Source: Paenibacillus uliginis N3/975
Lineage (GTDB): Bacteria > Bacillota > Bacilli > Paenibacillales > Paenibacillaceae
DNA length: 64,000 nt
Direction of reading: 5' to 3'
Assembly (NCBI RefSeq): GCF_900177425.1
Contig: NZ_LT840184.1
Span: forward strand, 1,639,487-1,703,486
This document shows positions 8,923 to 17,833 of the stretch, piece by piece (positions within the stretch are counted from its first letter, which is position 1; each line of letters begins with the position of its first letter). A program made the translations under genes and the position numbers. Below the pieces are notes generated by a model, which was not told the origin of the DNA, ran no database searches, and was given only the letters and a program-made list of their open reading frames with translations.

Positions 8923-9723
8923 TTGAACTGGCTGATTGGTGCCATGGGTGCACTGATAGTAGCAGGTGCAGCATACTTGAAAAAATCGTTGTCATTATCA
9001 GGAGCGGCAGCAGCCGTTATGATGGGCACGGTTTATTATGGAGCAGGGAACCTGTTTTGGTTCGGAACCCTGCTTCTTTTTTTCATGACGTCTACACTGC
9101 TATCGAAATATCATCAAGGAAGCAAGCAAGATTTAGAGAAGTCTTATGCCAAGACCGGCAAGCGTGATGCTGGACAGGTATTTGCCAACGGAGGCATTGG
9201 CATGGTTCTGTGTCTCCTTCACTTTATGTATCCTCATGAAGCGTGGAAGTTTTTGTTTATAGGGGTAATGGCTGCGGTGACAGCTGATACATGGGCTACA
9301 GAAATCGGGAGTTTGAGCCGCAGACCGCCGAGATCGATCCTGAACGGCAAATCTCTGCCGCCTGGAACGTCCGGTGGTGTCTCATGGCTAGGTTCAACAG
9401 CCGCAGCCCTTGGGGGAGCCGTAATAGGAGCAGGAGCATGGCTGTTTGGTATATGGTCTGGTTTAGAGCCAGATCTGCTTACATATGCAACAGCTGGTCT
9501 TATTGGCGGATTAGTGGGAGCTTTTACCGATTCATGGATGGGGGCAACCGTACAGAAAATGTATCGCTGTACCATTTGCGGCAAGGATGTGGAGGTTCAT
9601 CAGCATTGCGGTCAGCCTACGGAGCGTTCCGGCGGATGGGACTGGATGACAAACGACGCAGTGAACCTGATCAGCTCGCTTATTGGGGGATTTGCCGCTT
9701 GGGTGGCAGCAGCATTCTTGTAA
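8923..9723 (+). CDS. DUF92 family integral membrane protein
   Basis: A 266-aa membrane protein with about six helices rich in Gly and Ala. The DUF92 hallmarks are GTVYYGAGNLFWFGTLLLFF, the acidic AVTADTWATEIGSLSRR segment and GAFTDSWMGATVQ. In plants and cyanobacteria the family includes VTE6, a phytyl-phosphate kinase, so a CTP-linked prenyl or polyprenol phosphate kinase role is possible but unproven here. It carries a late CTICGKDVEVHQHCG segment with spaced Cys and His residues that could bind a metal. TTG start, 6 bp after GGGGGT. Confidence 0.8.
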   Translation: MNWLIGAMGALIVAGAAYLKKSLSLSGAAAAVMMGTVYYGAGNLFWFGTLLLFFMTSTLLSKYHQGSKQDLEKSYAKTGKRDAGQVFANGGIGMVLCLLHFMYPHEAWKFLFIGVMAAVTADTWATEIGSLSRRPPRSILNGKSLPPGTSGGVSWLGSTAAALGGAVIGAGAWLFGIWSGLEPDLLTYATAGLIGGLVGAFTDSWMGATVQKMYRCTICGKDVEVHQHCGQPTERSGGWDWMTNDAVNLISSLIGGFAAWVAAAFL

Positions 9724-9798
9724 GAGCAGCGTGTTTCGACAGCAGACCTCTGCCATGATATGATGAGGTAAATTCATAAATAAGTAGGGAATAAATCG

Positions 9799-11748
9799 AT
9801 GAATATCATGACTGTTGAACAACTGACCAAAAGCTATGGTGATAAAATATTGTTTCAGAATGCGTCCTTCGGAATGGAGGATCAAGATAAAATCGGTGTT
9901 ATTGGAGTGAACGGAACAGGGAAATCTACGTTCCTGCGGATTATAGCTGGCCTAGAGCCGGCTGATTCCGGCAAAATTGCTGTAGGCAACCGGATCAAGA
10001 TTCAGTATATGGCCCAAAATCCGGATTTTGATCCGGATAATACCGTGCTGCAGCAGGTGTTCGCAGGTGATCTTCCAGAGATGAAGCTCGTTCGTGATTA
10101 CACGGAAACGATGGAGCTACTGGAGATCAATCCCGATCACACCGAGCTGCAGGAGAAACTGCTGAAGCTGAACCAGAGTATGGACGCCTTGCAAGCATGG
10201 CAGCTGGAGAGTGACGCCAAGACGATTCTTTCCAAGCTGGGCGTTCGCCATTACGATGCCAAGATGGGTACGCTATCCGGTGGGCAGCGGAAACGGGTGG
10301 CGCTTGCAGCCGCTTTGATCCAACCATCCGATTTGCTTATTCTGGACGAGCCGACTAACCATATTGATAATGAATCGGTGGCTTGGCTGGAGCAGTATTT
10401 ACAAAAACGGCGCGGCGCGCTGCTCATGATTACCCATGATCGTTATTTTCTTGACCGCGTAGCCAACGTTATGCTGGAATTGGATCATGGGCGTCTGTTC
10501 CGTTATGAAGCGAACTACAGCAAATTTCTGGAGTTAAAGGCCGATCGAGAGGAGCGGGAAGCTGCTGCAGAACAGAAACGGCAAAACCTGTTCCGAAATG
10601 AACTTGCCTGGATGCGGAGAGGGGCCAAAGCCCGGACGACCAAGCAGAAGGCAAGAATTGATCGTTTTGAAAGCTTGAAGGAGCAGGAACTTATTCATTC
10701 GACCGGAGAAATTGATGTTTCTGTGGCTTCCACGCGGCTTGGGCGTAAAATTTTAGAGATTGAGCATCTCACTAAGCGTGTAGGTGACAAAGTTCTTATT
10801 GAGAACCTTTCCTATATTGCAGTTCCTGAAGATCGGATTGGCATTGTGGGGCCGAACGGGAGCGGGAAGTCTACGTTGCTGAACCTCATTTCGGGCAGTC
10901 TGCAGGCTGATGGCGGGGAGGTTATTACGGGCCCGACTGTTAAACTTGGTTATTTCACACAGGAACATCAAGAGATGGATGGTAGCCTGCGTGTTATTGA
11001 ATATATTAAGGAAGAAGCGGAAGTGGTGCGGACGGCCGAAGGTGCTTCCATCACAGCAGCGCAGATGCTGGAACGGTTTTTGTTTCTGCCGGCAATGCAG
11101 TGGACGCCTATCGCTAAGCTGTCCGGTGGGGAGAAGCGGAGGCTGTATTTGCTGCGGGTGCTGATGAGCGCACCGAATGTGCTGCTACTGGATGAACCGA
11201 CTAATGATCTGGATATCCAAACCCTGTCCGTGTTGGAACAGTATCTCGATGATTTTCCAGGAGTAGTTATCGTTGTATCCCATGACAGATTCTTTCTTGA
11301 CCGGACCGTAGACAAGATTATGGCATTTGAAGGAGAGGGGCAGGTTCGCGTTCATGTGGGCTCTTACAGCGAGTATGCCGAGTGGATGTCCCGTAACGCC
11401 AGTGGATCGTCGTCATCCTCCCGAAAGAGTGATCCTTCGTCCGGAGCAGGAAGCAAGGGTCAGACGAATCCAGCCTCTGCAATAACAGCCAAAGAAACGC
11501 CGCGGGAGAAGCTCAAGTTCAGTTACAACGAGCAGCGGGAGTTTGAACAGATTGATGAGTTGATTGAGGCTGCTGAGGCTAAGATGGTACAAATTCAATC
11601 CGATATGGAGACCGCTGCAAGTGATGCGTCACGTCTACAGGAATTGATGAACGCTTTGCAAGCCAGTGAAGCGGAGTTGGAACGTTTAATGGACCGCTGG
11701 ACTTATCTTAATGAGTTGGCTGAAAAAATTGAACAGAGCAAAGGCTAG
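9799..11748 (+). CDS. yfmR: ABC-F family ribosome-associated ATPase (YfmR/Uup-like)
   Basis: A 649-aa soluble protein with two ABC ATPase domains and no membrane part. Walker A is GVNGTGKS (domain 1) and GPNGSGKS (domain 2). The signatures are LSGGQRKR and LSGGEKRR, and the Walker B motifs are LLILDEPTNHID and VLLLDEPTNDLD. The inter-domain P-site linker contains RNELAWMRRGAKARTTKQKAR. A Ser-rich spacer and a C-terminal coiled coil (about 570-649) mark the Uup/YfmR branch, known in B. subtilis to relieve stalled translation together with EF-P. Nothing suggests an antibiotic-resistance type. Confidence 0.93.
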   Translation: MNIMTVEQLTKSYGDKILFQNASFGMEDQDKIGVIGVNGTGKSTFLRIIAGLEPADSGKIAVGNRIKIQYMAQNPDFDPDNTVLQQVFAGDLPEMKLVRDYTETMELLEINPDHTELQEKLLKLNQSMDALQAWQLESDAKTILSKLGVRHYDAKMGTLSGGQRKRVALAAALIQPSDLLILDEPTNHIDNESVAWLEQYLQKRRGALLMITHDRYFLDRVANVMLELDHGRLFRYEANYSKFLELKADREEREAAAEQKRQNLFRNELAWMRRGAKARTTKQKARIDRFESLKEQELIHSTGEIDVSVASTRLGRKILEIEHLTKRVGDKVLIENLSYIAVPEDRIGIVGPNGSGKSTLLNLISGSLQADGGEVITGPTVKLGYFTQEHQEMDGSLRVIEYIKEEAEVVRTAEGASITAAQMLERFLFLPAMQWTPIAKLSGGEKRRLYLLRVLMSAPNVLLLDEPTNDLDIQTLSVLEQYLDDFPGVVIVVSHDRFFLDRTVDKIMAFEGEGQVRVHVGSYSEYAEWMSRNASGSSSSSRKSDPSSGAGSKGQTNPASAITAKETPREKLKFSYNEQREFEQIDELIEAAEAKMVQIQSDMETAASDASRLQELMNALQASEAELERLMDRWTYLNELAEKIEQSKG

Positions 11749-11795
11749 ATGGGTTGTGCTGGTTAGATAGCCTTTATATCATGGAATATACAGCA

Positions 11796-11846
11796 GGGGC
11801 TGTCCGAATTAAAGGTCATAGACCTATTTCGGACAGCCCCTCTTTG
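11796..11846 (+). terminator. Terminator-like palindrome after yfmR
   Basis: GGGGCTGTCCGAA pairs perfectly with TTCGGACAGCCCC at 11828-11840, with an inner AGGTC/GACCT stem in the loop and TCTTTG after it. The sequence resembles the insertion-sequence-end palindromes at 56142 and 62459. Confidence 0.75.
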
Positions 11847-11867
11847 TGCTGCTTGGTTCAGTATAAG

Positions 11868-12046
11868 AGGTTGTTCAAAAAGTCCGCTTTTGATCACGAA
11901 GTGGATCAGGAAGTGGGTTCGGCATCGAATCTTGAATTCAGCCGGTCCTTCCGGTGCTCACGTACCCAAAACGTACGCTCCGCTCCTCAGTCCCTAGCTT
12001 CATCCAACCTTCTCGGTGCTGAAAACCGACCTTTTTGAACACGTAC
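11868..12046 (+). repeat. Foldable dispersed repeat, copy 1 (short form)
   Basis: Bounded by AGGTTGTTCAAAAAG and CTTTTTGAACACGTAC, whose 11 bases TGTTCAAAAAG are inverted at the two ends. TATAAG flanks both sides (11862-11867 and 12047-12052), like a target duplication. It is nearly identical to 44391-44640 except for two absent internal segments. It has no coding capacity and reads as a MITE-like non-autonomous element. Confidence 0.8.
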
Positions 12047-12055
12047 TATAAGATA

Positions 12056-13090
12056 TTATTTCACATAAGCTGCAAGCAATTTAGTCGTATTCAAAACGGC
12101 CTGTTTATGTGTTCTTTCCATTGCATGGGAGGCATGAACACCGGGACCAATAAGTGCAGCCCGGATGTTGCTTCCTGCAGACAGAGCTGCAGAAGCGTCA
12201 GATCCATAATGTGGATAAATATCGACCGCATACGGAATTCCCTCGGCCTCTGCAAGCTGAATGAGACGGCCTGTCATATCATAATCATATGGACCTGAAG
12301 AATCCTTGGCACAGATCGATACGTCGGTTTCTTTACAACTCAGGTCGTCACCGATGCAGCCCATATCAACAGCGATGAATTCTTTAATATCAGAAGGGAT
12401 GTATGCCGTTCCATGTCCGACTTCCTCATAGTTGGAGATGAGTACTTTTACATTACAGCGTGGTTTCCAGTCTTCACGTTTCATGGACTCAAGCAGTCCG
12501 AACAGAGCAGCTACACTGGCTTTATCATCAAGATGGCGTGACTTGATATACCCACTCGGTGTAATGACAGCTCGGGAATCAAAGGATACAAAATCACCGA
12601 CAGAAATGCCAAGTTTTTTGACATCTTCCGCATTTTCAACAACCTCATCAATGCGGACTTCCATATGACTTTCTTGACGCTCAAAAGTCCGGGCATCGTC
12701 ATATACGTGAACGGATGGCTGGGTGGACAGAATTGTACCGGTGTAAGTTTTTCCGCTGCGTGTATGGATAACACAGTATTCATTTTCAATGCTGTTCATC
12801 ATGAAGCCGCCGACTTTTGTCAGCCGCAATGTTCCTTCGGATTTAATCGCACGGACCATGGCGCCGAGCGTATCCACATGACCGCTAAGACCAATGGTAT
12901 GGGTTTCGTCCTGCCCCGGAACGGAGAGGATGGCTCCGCCTTTTTCATTACGGGTCAAAGATACTCCCAAATTTGTAGCTTCTTGTTCAATTCGTTTCAT
13001 GATATGTCCGGTAAAGCCTGTAGGGCTTGGCGTTTCCAGTAAATCTTTGAGCAGAGATAGAATATAGCTTTCATTAGGTTGTATAGACAC
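12056..13090 (-). CDS. M42 family metallopeptidase (glutamyl aminopeptidase type)
   Basis: A 344-aa cytosolic aminopeptidase of the PepA/FrvX/YsdC group, using two metal ions. Visible ligands and catalytic residues are GHVDTLG (first His and catalytic Asp), RHLDDKA (bridging Asp), NYEEVGHG (general-base Glu and metal Glu), AVDMG, and HASHAMERTH near the end (last His). The PDZ-like inserted domain of the family spans roughly residues 80-170. It probably trims peptides imported or released by the oligopeptidase encoded nearby. It is transcribed on its own, convergent with yfmR across the repeat. Confidence 0.92.
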   Translation of the reverse strand: MSIQPNESYILSLLKDLLETPSPTGFTGHIMKRIEQEATNLGVSLTRNEKGGAILSVPGQDETHTIGLSGHVDTLGAMVRAIKSEGTLRLTKVGGFMMNSIENEYCVIHTRSGKTYTGTILSTQPSVHVYDDARTFERQESHMEVRIDEVVENAEDVKKLGISVGDFVSFDSRAVITPSGYIKSRHLDDKASVAALFGLLESMKREDWKPRCNVKVLISNYEEVGHGTAYIPSDIKEFIAVDMGCIGDDLSCKETDVSICAKDSSGPYDYDMTGRLIQLAEAEGIPYAVDIYPHYGSDASAALSAGSNIRAALIGPGVHASHAMERTHKQAVLNTTKLLAAYVK

Positions 13091-13159
13091 GATAAAGCGC
13101 TCCTAACTTGATTGAATTAATATGACTCGGCTGAACAGGATGGATGATTCATCGCCGTA

Positions 13160-13483
13160 CTATTGGGGGATGTTTTCCTGGTCCTGAGATGCTGTTTCAG
13201 CCTCTTCCGTGAGATCCGGCGTGTAGCCTGTTACTTCTTGAATATGTATAAGCTGTCCTGCAAGGGATTTAATCTCCTTTTGCATCTGGTACTGACGGTA
13301 TATTCCGTATGAGCCGACAATTATGCCACCAATCAGCGTACAGCCGATAATCAGCAGGATAAGAGGGACGTGAACCATTCCGAATAATAGGTTTACATCC
13401 ACGGGGTCGACGTTGATGACGGCGAACACCGCAGTAAGCAGTGCGAACAGGAGTCCTGCAATAAGTGACCATTGCATTTTCAT
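13160..13483 (-). CDS. LapA/DUF1049-type small membrane protein
   Basis: A 107-aa protein with two hydrophobic helices (about residues 5-24 and 40-62) joined by INVDPVDVNLLFG, which fits the N-x-x-P-V motif of DUF1049. A cytosolic coiled tail follows. The ATG at 13483 was chosen for AAAGGAGGT located 6 bp upstream; the two upstream in-frame starts lie within that binding site. In Gram-negatives LapA tethers LPS-regulating LapB. Here there is no LPS, so the role is unknown. A terminator separates it from pepF. Confidence 0.8.
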   Translation of the reverse strand: MKMQWSLIAGLLFALLTAVFAVINVDPVDVNLLFGMVHVPLILLIIGCTLIGGIIVGSYGIYRQYQMQKEIKSLAGQLIHIQEVTGYTPDLTEEAETASQDQENIPQ

Positions 13484-13508
13484 CTGGACACCTCCTTTCA
13501 TCACAGTA

Positions 13509-13543
13509 TAAAATCCCTTGCCGCAGGGGGCAAGGGATTTTAT
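13509..13543 (-). terminator. Terminator of pepF
   Basis: AAAATCCCTTGCC and GGCAAGGGATTTT form a 13-bp stem. On the minus strand it follows the pepF stop after about 25 bases and precedes the ribosome binding site of the LapA-like gene. Confidence 0.85.
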
Positions 13544-13567
13544 TACGGATTTCTACAGGTCCGGGTT

Positions 13568-15358
13568 TTATTTTGTCAGTTCTTCCATCTGGGAGATCAC
13601 ATTTTCGAATACGCTCATCGCTTCGCGGATCGGCTCTGGGGAAGACATATCGACTCCGGCTTTTTTCAAAATATTGATGGAGAAATCACTTCCGCCGCTT
13701 TTCAGGAAACCGAGGTAGCGGTCAACGGCTGGTTGGCCTTCTTCAAGAATTTGCTTCGAGAAGCTGGTTGCCGCCGAGAAGCCTGTTGCGTATTTGTAAA
13801 CATAGAAGCTGTTATAGAAATGCGGTATGCGTGCCCATTCCATGCCAATTTCTTTATCTACAGTCATGTTCTTGCCGTGATACTTCACATTCAGGTCATA
13901 ATAGATATCCGAGAGGTCCTGAGGAGTGAGCGATTCGCCGCTTTCAGCACGTTCGTGTACGATCTTCTCGAACTCTGCGAACATGGTCTGACGGAACACA
14001 GTAGTGCGGAACTGATCTGCATAGTAGGTAAGCAGGTACATTTTTTCCTTTGGATCCGTAGATTTCTTCAGCAGATAATCCATCAGCAGCGCTTCATTGG
14101 TTGTAGAAGCGACTTCAGCGAGGAAGATCGTATACTGGGCATCACGGTACTTCAGGTTGGTGTCCGAGTAGAACGAATGCAGCGCGTGACCCATTTCATG
14201 AGCAAGTGTGAACATACTGTTCAGATTGTCCTTATGGTTCAGCAGCACGTAAGGATGTGTGCCGTAAGCTCCCCAGCTGTATGCGCCGGTACGTTTGTTT
14301 TCATTCTCATAGACATCGATCCAGCCATTGTCATAACCGTCTTGAAGGTTTTTCAGATAATCCTCTCCAAGTGGGTGAAGTCCATCCTTGATCGTCTGCT
14401 TCGCTTGATCGTAAGTGATGTCCATCTTGTATTCTTCCACGAGCGGAGCGAACAGGTCGTACATATGAAGCTCATCCACGCCCAGCAGCTTTTTTCGGAG
14501 ATTCATGTAACGATGCAGCAGAGGCAAGCTTTCATGAATCGTATCGATCAGGTTCGTATACACTTCCTTCGGAATGTTATCGCCATATAGGGACATTTCC
14601 AGTACGGAAGGGTACTTGCGCACACGAGAATAAAATATGTTCTTGTTCACGTTGGCACTTAGTGTGGCGGAGATGGTGTTCTTTTGCTTACCGTAGGTTT
14701 CATAAACCGCTTTGAAGGCCGCTTCGCGCACTTCACGGTTCGGATTCTCAAGGAACTGGATGTAGCTGCCGTGCGTTAATTCTACTTCTTTGCCGTTTTC
14801 GTCTTTGATTTTCGGGAATTTCATATCTGCATTGTTCAGCATGCCAAAAATCGTCTGCGGTGCAGAGGACATGTTGCCGACCTGAGCAAGAAGAGCTTCC
14901 TCGGCCTTGGACAGAATATGGGCTTTCTCACGTTTCATTTCTGTCAAGGTGAACCGGTAGTCTGCAAGTGTTGGGTCAGCGATCAGCTTATCAAGCTCAC
15001 CTTCCGACAAAGCAAGAATTTCCGGTGTAGTGAAAGAAAGAGCTTCACCGACTTCGACGCTAAGCTTTTTTGCCTTTTGGGTAAGAGCTTGGTATGTAGG
15101 ATTGGCCGTATCTTCGTCATGATGCATATGTGCGTAAACGAATAGTCTCTCGGTATGAAGCCCCACTTCATCTTCAAGATCGAAGCACTGTTTGATCGAT
15201 TCCGCATTGGTTAACTTGCCTTGGAAATCGGCGGCAGTCTTAATCAGACGTTGAACTTCATTGTAAGCATTGTCCCAAGCTTTCTGATCTGTGAACAGAT
15301 CTTGTAGCTTCCACTGGTGTTCGGTAGGGACTTCCGAACGTTTCATTACTTTTTCCAT
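13568..15358 (-). CDS. pepF: Oligoendopeptidase F (M3 family)
   Basis: Zinc metallopeptidase that cleaves oligopeptides of roughly 7-17 residues. The 596 aa from ATG 15358 match the usual 600. The zinc site is LAHEMGHALHSFY (HExxH), with the third ligand in FLAEVASTTNEALL. AGGAGG sits 7 bp before this ATG. The frame, however, stays open upstream to ATG 15487, which has its own GAGGAGGT site. It then adds 43 residues: basic KRAR, a Leu-rich core and VLA-EG, a convincing Sec signal peptide. Both a cytosolic and an exported form are thus possible. See the finding. Confidence 0.93.
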   Translation of the reverse strand: MEKVMKRSEVPTEHQWKLQDLFTDQKAWDNAYNEVQRLIKTAADFQGKLTNAESIKQCFDLEDEVGLHTERLFVYAHMHHDEDTANPTYQALTQKAKKLSVEVGEALSFTTPEILALSEGELDKLIADPTLADYRFTLTEMKREKAHILSKAEEALLAQVGNMSSAPQTIFGMLNNADMKFPKIKDENGKEVELTHGSYIQFLENPNREVREAAFKAVYETYGKQKNTISATLSANVNKNIFYSRVRKYPSVLEMSLYGDNIPKEVYTNLIDTIHESLPLLHRYMNLRKKLLGVDELHMYDLFAPLVEEYKMDITYDQAKQTIKDGLHPLGEDYLKNLQDGYDNGWIDVYENENKRTGAYSWGAYGTHPYVLLNHKDNLNSMFTLAHEMGHALHSFYSDTNLKYRDAQYTIFLAEVASTTNEALLMDYLLKKSTDPKEKMYLLTYYADQFRTTVFRQTMFAEFEKIVHERAESGESLTPQDLSDIYYDLNVKYHGKNMTVDKEIGMEWARIPHFYNSFYVYKYATGFSAATSFSKQILEEGQPAVDRYLGFLKSGGSDFSINILKKAGVDMSSPEPIREAMSVFENVISQMEELTK

Positions 15359-15558
15359 GGGAATCCTCCTTGATTGATGAGAATATGATATAGATCGGGC
15401 TCCTTCAGCTAAAACGTCTGAGTGAAGAGCGGGAAGTGGCAGGAGACTTAGCGCTAAAGTCAGGCAGAGTGCTCTCGCACGCTTCATTGGGCATTACCTC
15501 CTCGAAAAATAGCTTCGAGCGATAGTATGCCGCGTCCCTGTCTCTTTCATCCTTTACT

Positions 15559-15741
15559 TTAGGAGGAACCCATGGTGTATAAACTGTAAACAATAATGTA
15601 GAAGGCAAACAAGATCAAGGCGACAGCGGTCAAAGCCATTCCTTTTCGGATCTTCTGAGGGATACTGTCCTTATTCATGATCATGATGAGCCCAAGGCTG
15701 AAAGCAAGAATAATGAAGATAACAGCGTTGGTATAGTTCAT
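15559..15741 (-). CDS. Small two-helix membrane protein, unknown
   Basis: A 60-aa protein with two hydrophobic helices (about residues 5-21 and 34-56) separated by a short basic loop NKDSIPQKIRKGM, so it is predicted to be a hairpin in the cytoplasmic membrane. It begins 4 bp after the stop of the 15746-15979 gene, pointing to one transcript. I recognise no family; similar small proteins are common in Paenibacillus. Confidence 0.6.
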   Translation of the reverse strand: MNYTNAVIFIILAFSLGLIMIMNKDSIPQKIRKGMALTAVALILFAFYIIVYSLYTMGSS

Positions 15742-15745
15742 CTGT

Positions 15746-15979
15746 TTATACCTGCTTGAAGGCGTCCATTATGCGCCGCCATTCATCTTCCTGTCCTTCA
15801 TACTCTTGTTTCGAAAAACGGTTTTGTGCCCAGTGCATCAAAGCTGGACGGCTCATGAAGGTATGTGTCTCTTCACCCCATTGGTCGGAAATTTCACGAA
15901 GAACGATGTAGCGACCCTGCACCTCAACTGTCATCATGTTCCATTTGTCTTTTTTGTATATTTCATGTTTTTTTATCAT
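15746..15979 (-). CDS. Small conserved hypothetical protein
   Basis: A 77-aa hydrophilic protein: basic first 15 residues, then a central TVEVQGRYIVLREISDQWGEE beta-rich part and a C-terminal helix with HWAQNRFSKQEYEG. Of two ATGs six bases apart, the second (15979) has the better spacing from ACGGAGAA. It probably heads a two-gene unit with the membrane micro-protein downstream. I do not recognise a domain. Confidence 0.6.
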   Translation of the reverse strand: MIKKHEIYKKDKWNMMTVEVQGRYIVLREISDQWGEETHTFMSRPALMHWAQNRFSKQEYEGQEDEWRRIMDAFKQV

Positions 15980-16089
15980 ATGCATTCTCCGTTACTATTG
16001 GGCTTTTTGTGTAAATGATAACGCACTCGTGGTCTGAAAAGCAAATAAGAAAAACGCTTTAAAAAAAGCTGAGACAGCAAAATGATGGA

Positions 16090-16141
16090 TTGCATTGTCA
16101 GAAAACATGGGATATAATATGGATATTCGCCATAGATGGCG
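16090..16141 (+). promoter_or_regulatory. Promoter and 5'-leader hairpin of the cold-shock gene
   Basis: TTGCAT (16090-16095), a 17-bp spacer and TATAAT (16113-16118). The leader then carries CGCCAT-AG-ATGGCG (16128-16141), a perfect 6-bp hairpin just before the ribosome binding site. Such leader structures are common in cold-shock mRNAs, but its role here is inferred. Confidence 0.6.
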
Positions 16142-16163
16142 GTATTTTTAGGAGGTTGTTCAT

Positions 16164-16361
16164 TTGAAAGGTACAGTTAAATGGTTTAATGCAGAAAAAG
16201 GTTACGGCTTTATTTCGGTTGAAGGTGGCGAAGACGTATTCGTACACTTCTCCGCAATCCAAGGAGACGGCTTCAAAACTTTGGAAGAAGGCCAAGCGGT
16301 TGAGTTCGAAATCACTGAAGGTAACCGTGGTGCTCAAGCAGCCAACGTAACAAAACTGTAA
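16164..16361 (+). CDS. csp: Cold-shock protein (CspA/CspB family)
   Basis: A 65-aa single OB-fold, nucleic-acid chaperone that melts RNA structure at low temperature. The RNP1 motif is KGYGFI and RNP2 is VFVHFS, with the aromatic surface intact (Trp in VKWFN and the Phe residues). It starts on TTG 16164, about 7 bp after GGAGGTTG; no ATG is available in frame. Single gene with its own promoter and terminator. Confidence 0.95.
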   Translation: MKGTVKWFNAEKGYGFISVEGGEDVFVHFSAIQGDGFKTLEEGQAVEFEITEGNRGAQAANVTKL

Positions 16362-16432
16362 GTTAACTCCTATAACGGAGATCTTATAGATTAAGAGTGA
16401 TCTTAATCAGGATATTTGTTTACTAAGGCATC

Positions 16433-16466
16433 AGGCACAGTTCTCATTGAGAGCTGTGCCTTTTTG
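16433..16466. terminator. Bidirectional terminator
   Basis: AGGCACAG and CTGTGCCT close a stem with an inner CTC/GAG pair. TTTTTG follows on the plus side. It lies between the convergent csp and MFS genes. Confidence 0.8.
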
Positions 16467-16468
16467 TC

Positions 16469-17647
16469 TTATTCCACAAAAGTATCCATCGGCTTGGCAA
16501 ACAGATGTCTTCCCAGAAATCCTAGTGCAGCCACGAAAGCAAGGACAGTGGCTAGATAGTAGAAGTAAGTCCTGCCGGCTGTTTCAAACATCATCCCGCC
16601 AAAGGTACCGCTGATCAGCCCGGATGCACTGGACCAGAACACCGTAAACAGTGCTATCCCGGTCGCCCGGTAACGGCCTGGTACAAGTCGGGTGATATAA
16701 CGGACCGCAGTAACATAAAACACGCCGAAGGTAACGCTGTGCAAGGTCTGAATTGCCAGTACACTTATGGGATCGTTCGCGAGCCCCATGAGTAGGAAGC
16801 GAAGGGCGTACATCAAGCTTGCGAAGCCAAGCAGTGGGAGCTCTTTGATCTTGTCGCCGTACTTACTAAGGAGATAGAAGATCGGGATTTCGCTAATGGC
16901 AGAAATCATGAGCGACCAACCGATCAAGCCTTCGCCAGCCCCTAGCTGTGACAGCGTCAACGTCAGGAAAGCCTCGTTCATCCGGTGTGCCAAGGCAAGA
17001 CAGAAGACACAGGCGAAAAACCACAAGATTTCCTTGGAGCGAAGCACTTTCAGTAGATCTGACATCCCCATACTTTCTGATCTTTTCATAACACCGTCCC
17101 GCAGTAGCAGAGAGGAGAGTAGGGCGGCTATACCGATTCCGATACCGATCCCGAGTGTCCAAGATGCGCCCGCAACGCTGATAACATATCCAATCCCCAA
17201 TGCAAAAAAGGCATATCCTAAAGAGCCGAACACCCGAATGACCGTAAAGCTTCGGCCATAACGCTGAGCAGTTTGAATAGCCATTGTATCGGCTAGAGGA
17301 TAGACAGGGTAATAGAAGAAGTAGAAAATCGTGATAATCAAAAAGACAGGAGTAAACCCGGATGCGCCGGTCATCGCAAGCAGCATGAACAGCTGTCCGG
17401 AAATGAGGATAATCATAATTTTTTTGAGTGTTTGATATTTATCGCTTGCCAAGCTCCAGATCATGTTGGAAAACATCGAGATCAGCGGTCCAACAGCATA
17501 TAGGTAACCGATTTGGCTGCTTGTGAATCCGAGTTCTTTATAGTAAAGGGGGAAGTAGGAAATGACGAGCGCTGTCGTTCCAAAGATGGTAAACATGAAA
17601 GCGCGAAGCCAGTTCTGATCCGGCCTGGAAAAGGCGGTTAATTTCAT
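16469..17647 (-). CDS. MFS transporter, nucleoside/sugar-permease-like (MFS_1_like)
   Basis: About 392 aa with twelve predicted helices. The N-terminal TTALVISYFPLYYKELGFTSSQIG and the later WSLASDKYQ loop match the MFS_1_like group (B. subtilis YwbF, related to the LacY/NupG fold) rather than drug exporters, and no motif C is present. TAQRYGRSFTVIRVFGSLGYA in the mid-region is typical of that group. Substrate unknown; a sugar or nucleoside would be the default guess. The start at 17647 was chosen over an ATG 21 bases upstream on binding-site position (GGAG). It diverges from ytpB. Confidence 0.75.
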   Translation of the reverse strand: MKLTAFSRPDQNWLRAFMFTIFGTTALVISYFPLYYKELGFTSSQIGYLYAVGPLISMFSNMIWSLASDKYQTLKKIMIILISGQLFMLLAMTGASGFTPVFLIITIFYFFYYPVYPLADTMAIQTAQRYGRSFTVIRVFGSLGYAFFALGIGYVISVAGASWTLGIGIGIGIAALLSSLLLRDGVMKRSESMGMSDLLKVLRSKEILWFFACVFCLALAHRMNEAFLTLTLSQLGAGEGLIGWSLMISAISEIPIFYLLSKYGDKIKELPLLGFASLMYALRFLLMGLANDPISVLAIQTLHSVTFGVFYVTAVRYITRLVPGRYRATGIALFTVFWSSASGLISGTFGGMMFETAGRTYFYYLATVLAFVAALGFLGRHLFAKPMDTFVE

Positions 17648-17833
17648 GATTGCAAGACTCCATTTCATTTCTGTACTTCAACATGAAGAAACTCAGTTTA
17701 GAGCATGGGTTGTATGACAACGCTAAGTATAGCATAGTGCTGAAATTACCCGAAATATTTCTTCAATGATGTGTGTTATTTGTACAAAAGAGTCGATCAT
17801 ATTATAATAGGTTTGATTTGGGTAGGTATAAAA

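Noticed and set aside
9799..11748. Antibiotic-resistance ABC-F (Vga/Msr/OptrA type)
   Set aside because: Length, C-terminal coiled coil and linker sequence fit the housekeeping YfmR/Uup branch.
11754..12298. Two short plus-strand frames over the repeat and the end of the M42 gene
   Set aside because: One is the translation of the dispersed repeat and the other is antisense to a conserved peptidase; neither has a proper start site.
13472..14590. A 372-codon open frame on the plus strand inside pepF
   Set aside because: It is the shadow of a highly conserved gene on the minus strand; it has no family features, and its codon pattern follows pepF.
15405..15608. 67-codon frame on the minus strand overlapping the pepF signal peptide region
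   Set aside because: It has no ribosome binding site at its start and no family-like sequence; it overlaps the better supported 15487 start.
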